The notes under the pieces: generated by a model
What the model was told of the DNA's origin: nothing
Database searches by the model: none
What the model saw: only the letters and a program-made list of their open reading frames with translations
Source of the DNA: Ophioderma brevispina
Lineage: Eukaryota > Echinodermata > Ophiuroidea > Amphilepidida > Ophiodermatidae
NCBI GenBank assembly: GCA_023653785.1
Contig: JAMKCH010088448.1
Span: forward strand, 1-64,000
Length of the DNA stretch: 64,000 nucleotides
Reading direction: 5' to 3'
Program-made: the position numbers and the translations under genes
In this document: one piece after another, positions 47,490 through 58,359 of the stretch
How the letters are laid out: every line of letters begins with the position of its first letter
Position numbering within the stretch: position 1 is the stretch's first letter

Positions 47490-48073
47490 CCTATCTATCT
47501 GTGCACCATGTCCCATCGACGTTGGCTCCTCGAACAAATTCAGACCATCTATTCCTATCTTGCGCTTCCAAATATGCCTTGTGGAAAGTGGTGCCCACAA
47601 TGATGTCATCTTCCCATCTCTTCCTTGGTCTTCTCTGTCTGTTTGTGCCAGTTTCCATAAAAAATGCGTTTGGGTAGGCGGATGTTGTTCATTCTGCACA
47701 AGTGACCAAACCATGTCAGCTGCGAGGCAATGATACGAGCTAGGATCCTTTTTGGTTGAAAGTGGCAGGAGAAGATTCTTGACAGAACTTCTTCATTCCG
47801 GATCTTATCCTTCCAGCTGATATTAAGGATTTTTCTGTAGCATCGCATATCAAATGCTTCCAACTTCTTCAGGTCATTCTTTTTGATGGTCCAGATTTCA
47901 GAGCCATACAGAAGCACTGGGTTGACAAGTGAATCAAGCCGTAATTTGGTGGAGAGTGAGATGTCTTTATCACTCCAGACTCTCTGTAATTTCCCTAGTG
48001 TTGTTGATGCCAATAATAATCTGCTTTTGATTTCGCCGGTGGAGTCGTTTGACCCCTGTGTAACCTTAATCAT
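47490..48073 (-). pseudogene. LINE reverse transcriptase C-terminal fragment
   Basis: The minus-strand frame of 155 codons (48073 to 47606) carries blocks typical of the segment after the palm in non-LTR reverse transcriptases: the ASTTLGKLQRVW helix, PVLLYGSEIW (the 'LLYGSE.W' box), EAFDMRCYRKIL, ISWKDKIRNEEVL, and LTWFGHLCRM with a KRI segment. Downstream (47606 to ~47490) the alignment continues in another frame (DR..W..F-V type ending), so one frameshift is present. Only the last ~200 codons remain; no endonuclease or catalytic palm. This organisation is shared by RTE-, Jockey- and L1-related LINEs, and I cannot choose between them. It is embedded in a palindromic element. The fragment at 54380-54597 covers the segment just before this one in a similar element. 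Confidence 0.85.
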
Positions 48074-48122
48074 TTCAACATGATTGTAGCATTTTAAAAA
48101 ACGCTACAATCATGTTGAAATG
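48071..48122. repeat. Perfect 20 bp inverted repeat (hairpin)
   Basis: catttcaacatgattgtagc at 48071-48090 is the exact reverse complement of 48103-48122, with a 12-base AT-rich loop. It lies just beyond the end of the LINE fragment. Confidence 0.97.
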
Positions 48123-48724
48123 TATGCCATATTGTCCGTCTAGTCATTCCGAAAATGTATAGTTTGTAATATCTATGACCATTGGTTTTGAGTTATAGGA
48201 TAAAATAGCTAAACTTGTAAAAAATCCATTTGTACAGGGGTCAAACTCAGAAATTGCTCTAATTTTTGGGGAAAAATGGAACAAATTGTCCATCTAGCCT
48301 AATGTGTCTATATAAGGAATAGTTTGTAGCATCCGCGATGCATAGTTATCATGTTATGTGGCACAGTAGGTCATAGGGCAACATAACCCAATTGACATAG
48401 ACCTTCTTTGACAATTTGAGAGTACTAACTACCCAGCAGTAACCTAGGGGATATACTAACTACCAAATGTGTTAAACATTTTCTGTAGTGGGGATGAACG
48501 AACTCTTCAAATAGGGCCTGATCATATTTTGCCCCTGCTGTATAAGGGGTTTGGCATCTTTTGCGTTTTATCTCAGCCATTTTGCACGTTTTTTTTAAGC
48601 GAAGTGTTAAATGAAAGTGCTCGACCTGGGAAATAAAATGTATTTTTCGAAAACTTCCAAAAATTATGGGAATTTGGTAAAATACTGATCGAAAGACGTG
48701 TCAAGATATTTTTTTTGTGGTAAC

Positions 48725-49430
48725 TGTATTTTATATCTTGCCCTTTATATAGTACTTTTTTAATATTTTCCTGAATAAAATAAATAAAAGCATGCCAGTT
48801 GAGGATTGGTGACAGTGCTATTGCTGGCAACAGACAGCAGTCAATAAAAATAAAGAAACCCTCCTTGAATTTCCACATTGGTTACTTTCATTAAATTTTA
48901 ATATTTTTCTATGTTTCACTCATTATGTACAGCGTACGTTCGTATCTAAAGGATCATCTTCATGATCAACGGCCATTTCTTCCTTGACCTGCGAGTTTAG
49001 TTGACATAACTAGTAGCTGCGTCTATAATCCTACACGCATATTCGGTCGCTTCTGAAAGAAATTAGGAATTCCATATAAATGCTGTGTACAGAAATTACA
49101 ACACTAATAGCCTATGGGGCACTGTGACACACACACGTTTCCAACGTAACACGAAAATACCCCACGAGGGTAAAAATGAAACTAAGGAAAAGGGCTTTTG
49201 TTCTCGAGAATATATGTAGAACTACACAAAGGTGTTATGATCACGAAATTTAGCTCTAATGCAGGTTTAAAAAATAGATCATGTGTGAAAAATGACATGT
49301 TTACAGTACAGTGTACTACTTAATGCAAGAAATTGTTTTGAAAAATTATTATTCCCTCAACGTCACGCCATGGCCTTAGGTGTGCCAATTTTTGTAGCTG
49401 ATAATAGTCAATACATTAGGAAATTATAAA
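48725..49430. other. No gene recognised
   Basis: Only short open frames and AT-rich sequence. Confidence 0.35.
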
Positions 49431-49478
49431 CACACACACACGCACACGAACACACACACACACACTCACACACACAGT
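49431..49478. repeat. (CA)n microsatellite
   Basis: About 24 ca units with four interruptions (cg, ga, tc type). Confidence 0.9.
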
Positions 49479-49624
49479 CTTGAAATCCCTCTAATGGTGG
49501 TATACTATTGTTGGCAATGAAAAAAAATCCAATAAAAAACATAAAACATTAATAAAACAAAACAAACAAAATACAAAAACAAATGTAAATTGGGGTTTCG
49601 TGTGCAATCGAATGTGTTTAGCAA

Positions 49625-49730
49625 TAATGATCCGATCGTTAATAGCCTCGTCCCCAGAACCCCAGATTTTACAGAAAGTCAAACGTTTGGTATTGAAAAA
49701 AAAGTTACTATACTATTTTTCTCGTTTACA
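49625..49730. repeat. Dispersed repeat, related to 54597-54700 and 63205-63260
   Basis: Three places in the window share 'ttgctaatagcctcgtcccca...cca-attttac...gtcaaacattttggtattgaa'. None encodes a product; the boundaries are not clear. Confidence 0.5.
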
Positions 49731-49734
49731 AAAT

Positions 49735-50962
49735 CACGCTTTTAGCGCTCACATAAACAAAACGGGTTGAAATATCGGCGCGAAACTTTGCAGATGGGGT
49801 TTTAGGGTAAACAAAATGGAATTAGATTTTTTTCTCTTTTGATATTTTTTTGTTTTGTTTTTGCATACGGTGCCCTTTTTGAGCAAAATATGACATTTTT
49901 AGGTCAAATTAGGGTTTTTTATTGCATAAATAAATAAGTACTTAGAAAGAAATCTAATTCCATATTTTTTTCTTTTCTCATCCATTAAAAAAGTCTCTAG
50001 CATGTATGGTTACGTACCTTTGGCCTTTTGAAATCCTACACACCGAAAATCCAAGATGGCCGCCAATTAAATATGCAAATTAGGCAATTTTGTTTCATTT
50101 TTCTCATTTTTTGATATTGGGTGTCATATACCCTAAAGTTGAAGTCCCTAGCATTTTTAGTTTAGAAAGTGTTTTTTGGTGCATGCTTCATTTCGCAAAG
50201 GACTTATTCTGTCCGCAACTTGTGCACCAGGACCACATCTTTTCGACTCGTCTCATAGCGGCGTTATTCATGATGATGTTTGCGCTTTATTCCGCTTATA
50301 TATTTATTTTTATTTAGGTATTACAAAAGAACGACCTTCTGGAGGCTCGGATTGAGTGGCGTTTCTCTATAGGCGCTCGTCTTGTGAACCATTCTTCCTC
50401 TTGGCGCATTTTTAAAAAAAATAATTATGCTATGCAACAAAAACATCAGAGTCAGCGATTGAATAGAAAAAGCGAATCGCTGCCATATAAGATAATTTAA
50501 CTGATATGGTCCTGGAACACACGTTACCGACGGAACAAGTCCTATAGCAATATTTCTTGTTCAACAACAGTAATCAAATATGATCAACAATGTCGGTCAT
50601 ATGCAATACAAACTAATTTTATTAAATGGAAGTAGATTTAGCAAGATTACCCATCTGTTTATTGAATTTTAGAATAAGCATGGTAACTATTTCCTGGTTT
50701 GGGTTTGTATTCGTCATTTTATCAGGGTATTAACTAATCTTGACCTTTACTATTACAAAAAAAATAATAATATAATTCTTATATAATCGTATATAATCAG
50801 GTACACATTTCTAATAAAATGAAATATCTCATAAATTAACATAACTATGAACCGAAGCAAGCTAATTTAGTCGGGTAGTAACATTTATATCTAGAACGCA
50901 CTACATTCTAAAACTTAAAAAAACAAACACACAACAAACAAACAAAAACAGCAAATTTATAT
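49735..50962. other. No gene recognised
   Basis: A weak inverted pair (atggaattagattt at ~49818 and aaatctaattccat at ~49950) may belong to a short MITE. Otherwise nothing. Confidence 0.35.
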
Positions 50963-50963
50963 A

Positions 50964-50992
50964 TGGGAGAGAGAGAGAGAGAGAGAGGGGGG
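50964..50992. repeat. (GA)n microsatellite
   Basis: About eleven ga units followed by a G-rich end. Confidence 0.9.
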
Positions 50993-51555
50993 AGAGCAGT
51001 TCTAGTAAATCTATTCCATCTTCGCTATATTCTCGATACAGCGAGTGGTCACCTATATACATATACTCCTACCCAAACAAAATGTGAGCTCATCCTCCCA
51101 GGGAAATTCTACAAGAAACAATATTTCAGTGTAAATTTGTGCTATTGAGATAGTAGAGCTTCGTTGTTTAATGAAGAGAGGCCTGCAAAATGTCTCCATA
51201 CTAATTAGACGAACTCCATCAAATGTATCTTGAGGGTCGAACAATCTTACTCACAGAAAAGAAAATATATATGAAGCAAATCTTGATAAATGACGTAAAT
51301 AGTGCGGGCACAGGGTATTGTTTTACTTATTTCGCTATACTGGTCTAAAATACAAAAATTATATATGCTTTCGTTGGGATAACATGCCAGGTAGCATTCT
51401 ATAGTTGGCCGTATTGCCCAAGGAAAAGAAAACAATATAAAGAGTACGGTTCATATGCGTATCTTATGTATCATTATTATTTTACTCAGCCATCATACTA
51501 GATGGAATCGAGTTCTCTTGAACTGTAACCGAGTTCACTGACCTCATTAGATGAT
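50993..51555. other. No gene or repeat recognised
   Basis: AT-rich with short open frames and no recognisable motif. Confidence 0.35.
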
Positions 51556-51559
51556 TTAA

Positions 51560-51699
51560 CACACTTAAGTGGACAAGGGAGTTCTAGGGACCCGCAAATT
51601 AGATTTTTGGATACGCATGTTCTCATTAAAAACCAAAAAATCCATCACCCCGTTAATTAGATAATTTGTGCGGGCCCCTAGGACACCCTTGTCATTTAA
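51560..51699. mobile_element. ~140 bp MITE (CACTTAAGTGGACAAGGG ends)
   Basis: The left end cacttaagtggacaaggg with ttctagggacccgc pairs with the right end gcgggcccctaggacaccct with tgtcattTAA. TIRs are ~30 bp. The terminus is related to the 17023 family. The piggyBac-like MITE copy B begins directly after the terminal TTAA. Confidence 0.65.
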
Positions 51700-52472
51700 C
51701 CCTCGTCTACCGAAGGGGTGGGGGAGGGGTGGTTACCACCCCCTTCAGGTTTTTTCCCCGGCTTGCTAACCCCCCCTTTTTGGTGGCAAATTAATGTAAT
51801 TGTCAATTTGTTCCGCTCATTTTCATCCAAAAACAAACACCCACCGGGGTATAGGTAAGATACAGGGTGATCCCAAAGTGATGGATGGGGGGGGGGGGGG
51901 GCCTTCGGAAGAGAAGTATCAACATGCCTAACACAACACAAGAACATCACAGACACTTGATTTTGGTACCAATGGATAGCTATGGTCCTCCTCTTTCCAT
52001 TGATACCAAAATCAGTACCATCATGCATAGCATTACGTCACAATGACGTCATAAAGTTCGCATGTCAGCAAAACTGCAATTTCCATAGACACACACAGTG
52101 AAAAATTCAATTTTTCGCCAAAAAGGTTAGCAAAATCCGATTTCCATGCGGATTTTGACTCTACTTGATGGGAAATGACTAGTTTTATATAATGACAGCA
52201 TTTTAGAGCTATAATAAGGTGTTTGAGTCGCTAAAATTGCAAAATATAAATTTTCCACCATATATTCAGTATTTTCGTACTTTCCTCAACATATGACGTC
52301 ATAGTGACGTCATAATGGGGATGTTGGTACTTATTTTGATACCTATGGAAAGAAGAAACTCTAAGCTATCATTTGGTGCCAAATTTACAGGAATTGGGTG
52401 TTCAGTAACGAAAATCACGCCCCCCCCCCCCTTCGGGAGTTTGTTACAAAAAATGGCTCAGGTAGACGAGGG
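51700..52472 (+). mobile_element. piggyBac-like MITE, copy B (best termini)
   Basis: TTAA (51696-51699) CCCTCGTCTACC ... GGTAGACGAGGG TTAA (52473-52476): a 12 bp perfect TIR beginning CCC and a duplicated TTAA target. This is the insertion signature of the piggyBac superfamily. The internal 773 bp is non-coding, with tgacgtca at 52045 and twice at 52300-52318, a conserved ggtggttaccacc palindrome near the left end, and long G/C runs. Confidence 0.9.
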
Positions 52473-52479
52473 TTAATGG

Positions 52480-53050
52480 AAGTGTCAGTAAAAGATACAA
52501 TTATTAAAATCAGCAAGTATTTACATATTAATATGTGGTCTAGAAGGGGAACCAGAATATGACACATTAAAAATGACAACATTCAACATAGGTAGGTTGG
52601 TAGGTGGCATTGTCTGTCATCTAATTTCCCCAATGGCAGAATGGCGATATCAGCATATAAAGGGCTAAAAGAAGTTATTATATTTATTGTTTAATTTCAT
52701 TAACAACTTATACAATATATTTTGTGGAAACGGATCCTTGTTAATTTTTGTTCCTTTTGTTAGAAAAAATTTAAAACCATGTTTGCCTCTATTTTCGAGG
52801 AAGCTCTGTGGAATTCTTATTTTATTCTTATGACCACACATCACATAAGTTTCAATTTCCAAATTCATTAAACAATATATATGGGAACATAGTTTCCCAC
52901 GGAACCACCTCTTGTCCACAAACAGGAGTAGGAAGACCCTGTCCACTCAAGAGTTAATTATTGAACATTGGAGGTTATATAATAGTTAATGTCACATGAT
53001 GAGAGAAGACAAACCTATTGACGAGAAAATATGCATCATCCAAAATAGCA
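52480..53050. other. No gene recognised
   Basis: A 93-codon minus-strand frame (52665-52946) has no recognisable motif and is probably chance. Confidence 0.35.
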
Positions 53051-53056
53051 AAATAT

Positions 53057-53350
53057 CACAGGGGGCCTTATTTAAAGACGTCGTTCATCCTCCACTACAG
53101 AAAAGGTTAAACACAATAGGTAGTTAGTATAGAACCTTCAGGTCACTGCTAGGTAATTAGTACTCTCAACTTGTGTGTCACTTTTAATAGGCGCCAGATT
53201 AAGTTTACACAGGGATCAAAAATATGAAATGTCCCAATTATGTTGAAAAGTATGCCATATTGTCGGTCTGGTCATAAGGATTCAAAAAATGTAGTTTGTA
53301 CTACGACCACTGATTCATATCGCAAGTTAACAGCGCTTGCATTATGTAGT
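53057..53350 (+). mobile_element. Partial copy of the palindromic element of 47285-48522
   Basis: Shares gccttatttaaagacg-like, cgttcatcctccactacaga, ggtagttagtatagaacc, gtgtgtcacttttaatagg and gtatgccatattgtcggtct in the same order. The right end is lost. Confidence 0.6.
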
Positions 53351-53387
53351 CCACTCAATCTATGAAAAATACTAGGTACACCTGGAC

Positions 53388-53534
53388 AAAAGGTTTTTTT
53401 TTGCTGTGACTAGCAGTAAAAGATCTCCCAAACAACATATCAAAAAGGTAGAAAAGGTAGACAGAAGGTTTTTTTGCTGTGACTAGCAGTAAAAGATCTC
53501 CCAAACAACATTTCAAAAAGGTAGAAAAGGGGAA
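53388..53534 (+). repeat. Two tandem ~72 bp units
   Basis: gctgtgactagcagtaaaag, atctcccaaacaaca and tcaaaaaggtagaaaagg occur twice, differing at only a few bases, so the duplication is recent. Confidence 0.92.
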
Positions 53535-53819
53535 GCATGGCAAGATATGCTAATTTGCATTTACCTTACGTGGACGTATGCATATTGTGTATATAACTCA
53601 TAAATGAATGTTTAGGGAGATTTTCCATTTTTCTGTTAGTATTTGAACATGTTTTGCATGGCTATGCCTGCAAGGTGAGTAGCACTTGCAATTGATACCT
53701 ATATTAAAAGTGGAAAGTGATTATCTATGATTTGTCAGACTGCAATCGGGATAGGGAGATCTTTATTTAGCAAATTATTATCAAAGAGTATTCATTCAAA
53801 CATATTGGGTCAACTAGTG

Positions 53820-54310
53820 CCGGGGGCACTCCCTATGTGAAGTGATGGGTATATGTGCCTCGGACAGGTGAAAAATAGGGTCCTTTCCCCGGTCCTTTCA
53901 GATAAAATGTACCCCAAAAATACAGGGGTCATTCGGGACACAAGCTGAATAAAAATGGGGTCATCCAGTATGAAACTTAAAGAAGGGAGCCAATGATGTT
54001 AAAACCTGAAGTTAAAATAGGACGTGCCTCTTTTCCAGAGTTCAAATTGCCATGAAATTTTAAAATAGCTGCCATGAAATTATAAAATTGTTAAAAAATG
54101 TGCACGTAGGCTGCAAAAATTTTGAATTTGGATGTTCAAATTCTTTTTAAAAGTGGATAATTTTATGCAAACCTGTGATAAAAGTGGATAGCAGAAAAGA
54201 AGCAAATGGGGTCATTGAGTATGTGCATGAACATTTTAAAAAGGGGGTCATTTGGTAATAGCCTGAGAGGTAGGACAGGAGCATAAAAAGGCGTTCAAGC
54301 CCCGGGTCAA
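53820..54310. repeat. Dispersed repeat with recurring ggggtcatt
   Basis: The start gtgccgggggcactccctat and repeated aaatggggtcat, aggggtcattcg and gggggtcatttggtaa phrases, ending near aaggcgttcaagccccgg, form one repeat-like unit. From memory this style is common in invertebrate deuterostome genomes; it was not searched. Confidence 0.45.
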
Positions 54311-54379
54311 GCATTCTAGACAACTGTGACCAAAGTCAGCACACACAGTCCTTGACTACGCAACACAGGGGATGTGATA

Positions 54380-54597
54380 TGTGCTGCGCAAGATCTACTA
54401 CAAAGCATCATTTGAGAATGCTGCAGATAAAGTCAGCCTACATATAAATGCCAAAGAGACGGAATGGAATACATGACCTCAATGAGGAAGAGAATCATCA
54501 ACCTATCTGCACTACACACGGCACCCAACCCAAAAAGATTAGACCTCAAGTACCTCGGGTCCTATGTTGGACAGCAAGGAAGACTCAAGAGTTAAAG
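54380..54597 (+). pseudogene. LINE reverse transcriptase fragment
   Basis: Two blocks of the palm-to-thumb region are visible. VSLHINAKETE (from 54432) corresponds to the 'vGL.IN..KTE' motif, and DLKYLGSYV (54542-54568) to 'F.YLGS.V'. They are in different frames, so at least one frameshift separates them. The fragment ends at a dispersed repeat (54597 on). In intact elements this segment precedes the region seen on the minus strand at 47490-48073, so the two may come from one family. Confidence 0.75.
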
Positions 54598-54699
54598 GGC
54601 CATGGCCTGATTGCTAATAGCATCGTCCCCATACTCCAAGATTTTACCGGGAGTGGTCAACATTTTGGTATTTGAAGAAAGCTACTATTTTTCTCTTTT

Positions 54700-55330
54700 A
54701 CCCTGTGAAATCTTAGGGCGAAAATGTACCACATTTTGGTCGACCGATATCAATTTTACACATATAGGGCTAATCATGTTTTATTAAAAACATGCATTTG
54801 AAAACACTGACTCTACTCCGTTTGGCGTGTGTAAAATCCCACTTTTTAATATATTAACAAAATTGTTCATGCGACCCGGTGACCCCCTTAAATTCATTAA
54901 ACAAGCAAGCAAACGGTCACGAATGAATTATTACTTTGCCAAACACTTCCACTGCGCTCACGAGACCCCCTATAATTCAATCAATTCAGAAAATAACATT
55001 GCCTTCCGTGGTTTTTGTCAGTCTTTTGTCAATTCATTAGAGCCTCTGGATTGACGAATACCGTCTACATTAGATTCAAATCTAATTCACGACTAACAGT
55101 TTTCTCAACATTTTAAGCAAGCTTTCTTTGTAGAAGTTGCTTTTAACCTAATTTTTCGCCTGGCTTTTACCAATCCGAAACCAGCGAACACAATTAAAAT
55201 AGATTCTTGGTTTAAACTTTACTGGCCTTTACACTGTTTTCATCACGTGCCTGAGAGACACTCAACCAAATTGAGTAGTTTTAGGATGCCTAAAGATTTA
55301 TAGCTTTTTTGGTTGAATTTGGCTCCATTT
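54700..55330. other. No gene recognised
   Basis: The frame at 54827-55054 has no known motif. Nothing else was seen. Confidence 0.35.
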
Positions 55331-55343
55331 AAGCGATAGATGT

Positions 55344-55710
55344 GGTACTTTAATGGAAAGTAGGCAATTGATCTTAAAAATTGTGAAAATTGCATCAATA
55401 TACTTGTTTAGTCCCGTGAATATCGAGTTATGTTATGGTTGAAGCCGGACACGTTCAAATTTGCCTTTATTGACCATAACCTATTCAATTTGACACCTGA
55501 ACCTGTTCAACACTGCATAGGTTGAAATTTTAACTACTTAGTTCTCCAGGTAGACAAGGATGGTTATTTATTAATCTTTCCCTGGAGATGGCCAGTGCAC
55601 ACAAGTGTTGAAAAAATCCCATATGCGCTTGGTCGGATTCGAACCGGCGACCACCGTATTACTAGTGATGGCGCTCTAACCAACTGAGCCACAAGACTGG
55701 TTTGGTAGAG
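55344..55710 (-). mobile_element. tRNA-Thr-like SINE with intact 13 bp target-site duplication
   Basis: The minus strand starts near ctctaccaaaccagtcttgt, then box A tggctcagttgg, an anticodon-like ctagtaat loop and box B ggttcgaatcc, as in a Thr(AGT)-type tRNA. A ~250 bp non-tRNA body with gcactggccatctccaggg and an ataaataacc run follows. Identical 13-mers aagcgatagatgt lie at 55331-55343 and 55711-55723. The tRNA-like head lacks a proper acceptor stem and continues into the body, so it is not a tRNA gene. Intact boxes and target duplication suggest a young insertion. Confidence 0.88.
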
Positions 55711-55724
55711 AAGCGATAGATGTC

Positions 55725-57335
55725 ATCTATAGGTTATAACGCATAGGTCAGTTGCTTTCGGGATGGCTTATCAAATGACATAGATCATTCGGGAAGCCTT
55801 CCCAAAACCACAATTCATTTGAATGCATTTTACATGCTGATTCTTCTAAAAAAGTCATTCTTTTCAATTTTGGAATTGTTTTAAAGCAATGTTGAAAAGG
55901 GTCGTTCAAGCAAGTAATACCCCTTCTCTACGAATTTCATAAGAGATTCGTCTGCTATTTTTCTGTGAGGATCGAACATTTTCCAGAAAACAAATATATG
56001 AACAAAACAGAGAAGCAACTATATATAGTTCGCTTGAGTATCTTTAGATTTCTACTTCTGCTAATGTGATCTAATGCACATTTTTTTCGAAAGTGTTTTT
56101 ATTTACCACAGGTTTGAAGTATTTCTAAACACTTCTATATAGCGGTTGAATAATGTATATGTGTCACATGCAATTCTACTCAACTAACAGTGTCTCACTA
56201 TTATGCATGTATGTGTATAGCGATGTGTGTTTTAAGAAAGAGCTTTTTATCAGTTTTTCACTTATCAACCAACCGTGCAGCCAATTAACATACATTTGTA
56301 ATTAATTTTCTCTTGCTATTTCATCGCTAATGTAAAATATCAGATAGCACCTAGTGGAATACGTTATATTCTGAAGTTTGTAGGTTTTTGCTTGATACAA
56401 TATTACCACAGACCCATATTGAATTTATAGAGTCCGGAGAGTAGGTCTTGCGCGCTCCCACCTTACCGTTGGAATTTCAATATCAACACGGCCACATAAC
56501 CAAAGTGTACCGATTCAAAATGGCGTTTCGCAAACATTCCAAAGAGCTTTTTTCCATAAAATTTGGCTCATTATAGGAGAACATAAGTAAGTACGTTTAC
56601 ATTGCTGAAATAAACACGTTTAAAACGTTACTTCCCGGTTCTAATTTCAGGGACAAACAAATGAACACAAATGGTTATATAGGCTAATTAGCATAATACT
56701 GCCATGGCCGATCTGATTTTTTTTCTCCAAAAACTGATAATTGTGCAATTACATCATTTTTTGGCAACAATAATTTAGTGTTAAAATGTTACGCGCGAAA
56801 AAAAAAAAATGTTGAGTCCACGTGACCCCATAGACTTACATGTTAAGATGGAATGTAATAAATTGGTATTTCATGCATATATAGGTGGGGGGATCATTTT
56901 TACCTGTATGAAATTTTATTTTGTAGTAATCATGATTACTGATTTTACGCCACATCGCAAAGTCACAATTCTTTAATTATTTTTTTAATCAAACTACAGC
57001 TCATGTACAAACAGTAGTGAATAGGTCTAAAAAATGGTGTGTTGCCCTCAGCCCCCGGTAAAAAATCGCCTGGTTTTGTTTGTTTGTTTGCTTTTTTAGC
57101 ATTTTTCATATTTGATCTGGTTTATTACTTAAAATAGACGATATTGATCACAGTGCATTTCTACATAAGTGAATGGGAAATGGTACCAATTAAACAAAAT
57201 AAGGGATGCCGGATGGGATATATTTGCTATATGAGATGTACATTCTACAGTACCTGTCCTCTAGTCTAACTCGCCGAATTCGGCGCCCGGTGCAGCCTTG
57301 ATATTTTCGTATTCTGGAGAGTAGTTCCTTTTTTA
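55725..57335. other. No gene recognised
   Basis: AT-rich, short open frames only. A run of A at ~56799 is the only low-complexity feature. Confidence 0.35.
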
Positions 57336-57339
57336 TGCA

Positions 57340-57513
57340 GTACTTAATTATGCAATATTTTTTTATAAATGATAAAAATTATATACGATTGAGATTAAGT
57401 ATCTTGCCCAGGGACACAAACACGTTGACCACAGTGGGGCGTGAACTCACGATTTTAATGGTCTAATGATCATGAGTCTTGCGCTTTTCCACTAGACCAC
57501 ACGTGCATATATG
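57340..57513 (-). mobile_element. tRNA-like SINE, Met(CAT)-like head
   Basis: On the minus strand gtggtctagtggaaaagcgc (box A), actcatgatc (anticodon-loop-like), gagttcacgcc (degraded box B), then the CORE-like phrase gtgtccctgggcaagatact and an AT-rich tail. No target duplication could be fixed, and the head does not fold as a full tRNA. Confidence 0.6.
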
Positions 57514-57519
57514 GTGAAA

Positions 57520-58025
57520 AAGTTAAATAATTTCACACACTTAAAAATACCGAGTCAACATGCACCAACTAAAAATAAAATGACCCCCATTTGAGTTAAA
57601 ACAACTGATTTTAGGGTTAAATATGACCACAAAAAGAGTCGTTTTAACTAGAATAGGGACATTCTAGCTTTAGTCGGTGCATTATTTGACCCCGTATTTT
57701 TTAATTGTGTAAAGGTAATCTATGATGCATTTCATTTTGAGTCACGTTTACAGGGCGCATTTTAAGTGCTCGATAAAAGTATGCAGGTTAAAATAGAGGT
57801 TTCAAATATGAATTCTGTAGCGCTAATGATTCATGCTAACGCACGTGTTTACATTTCATGTTTTATTTAAGACATTTGACAACTTTTCTCTCCAACAAAA
57901 CGAATTTCGTGATGCGACTTACTGTGAGAGCGCATATCACGGATGACAGGAGTGTTTGGTGGCATATGTTCCTATGCCAATGTAGAACCCAGTTACGTCA
58001 CAGGTGTATGTGTGTATTTGTTTGT
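57520..58025. other. No gene or repeat recognised
   Basis: AT-rich sequence; no recognisable motif. Confidence 0.35.
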
Positions 58026-58027
58026 TG

Positions 58028-58046
58028 TGGGGGGGGGGGGGGGGGT
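58028..58046. repeat. Poly-G run
   Basis: An uninterrupted run of G that reads as poly-Gly in one frame. Homopolymers like this are also prone to consensus-length errors. Confidence 0.9.
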
Positions 58047-58262
58047 TGTTCCAGGGATTGAACTGACTTGGTTAGCTCAACCTATAAAAAAGCGGAAACA
58101 GTAAGCCAGAAAAGGGCGGCTGGAAAAGTGAGCGAAGGGATGGTGCAAAAATCTAAAATGTTGAATGACTGCGCACCAAAGACACGTCCCTTTTCTAAAA
58201 ATATAGGGCGATGCACATGAGGCCAATAGGTTAATTTGACAAGACCTGCCACCAGAACAACC

Positions 58263-58356
58263 CAAGCATGCAAAGAATACAAAGGACTCACGTGAAGAAG
58301 AAGCTGAAATTTTCAGGTGAACCAGGTGAATCTATTGTATTCTTCGCATGCTTGAG
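58263..58356. repeat. Inverted repeat with 19-20 bp arms
   Basis: aagcatgcaaagaatacaa (58263-58281) pairs with ttgtattcttcgcatgctt (58337-58355) with one mismatch, around a ~55 bp loop. Confidence 0.85.
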
Positions 58357-58359
58357 AAT

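Larger units (their letters stand above)
47285..48522. mobile_element. Palindromic element with gttcatcc..cactacagaaa arms
   Basis: The left arm (cgttcatcccccacaacag, tggtagttagtatgg, gtgtcactttttcaatagg) and the reverse complement of the right arm out to gggcctg at ~48520 pair. A partial third copy lies at 53057-53350. A LINE fragment lies between its inner blocks (aaggttacac...gtgtaacctt). Confidence 0.65.
46099..48722. mobile_element. Copy of the GGCACAAAAAGTATCTCGG MITE split by nested insertions
   Basis: The left terminus ttggcacaaaaattatctcg (46101) and right terminus near gtcaagatattttttttgtg (48695-48715) belong to the MITE at 25621-26194. Its arm pieces (cgtgctctttcatttaa, tctcagccattttgcacg, ttttcgaaaacttcc) and centre (ggaaccctctttgggtaa at ~47224) are recognisable in order. 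Between them sit the piggyBac-like MITE (46377-47191) and a second palindromic element (~47285-48522). Confidence 0.7.

Noticed and set aside
55620..55705. Functional tRNA-Thr gene on the minus strand
   Set aside because: Box A and box B are present but the ends do not form an acceptor stem, the sequence runs into a SINE body, and the whole is bracketed by a 13 bp target duplication.
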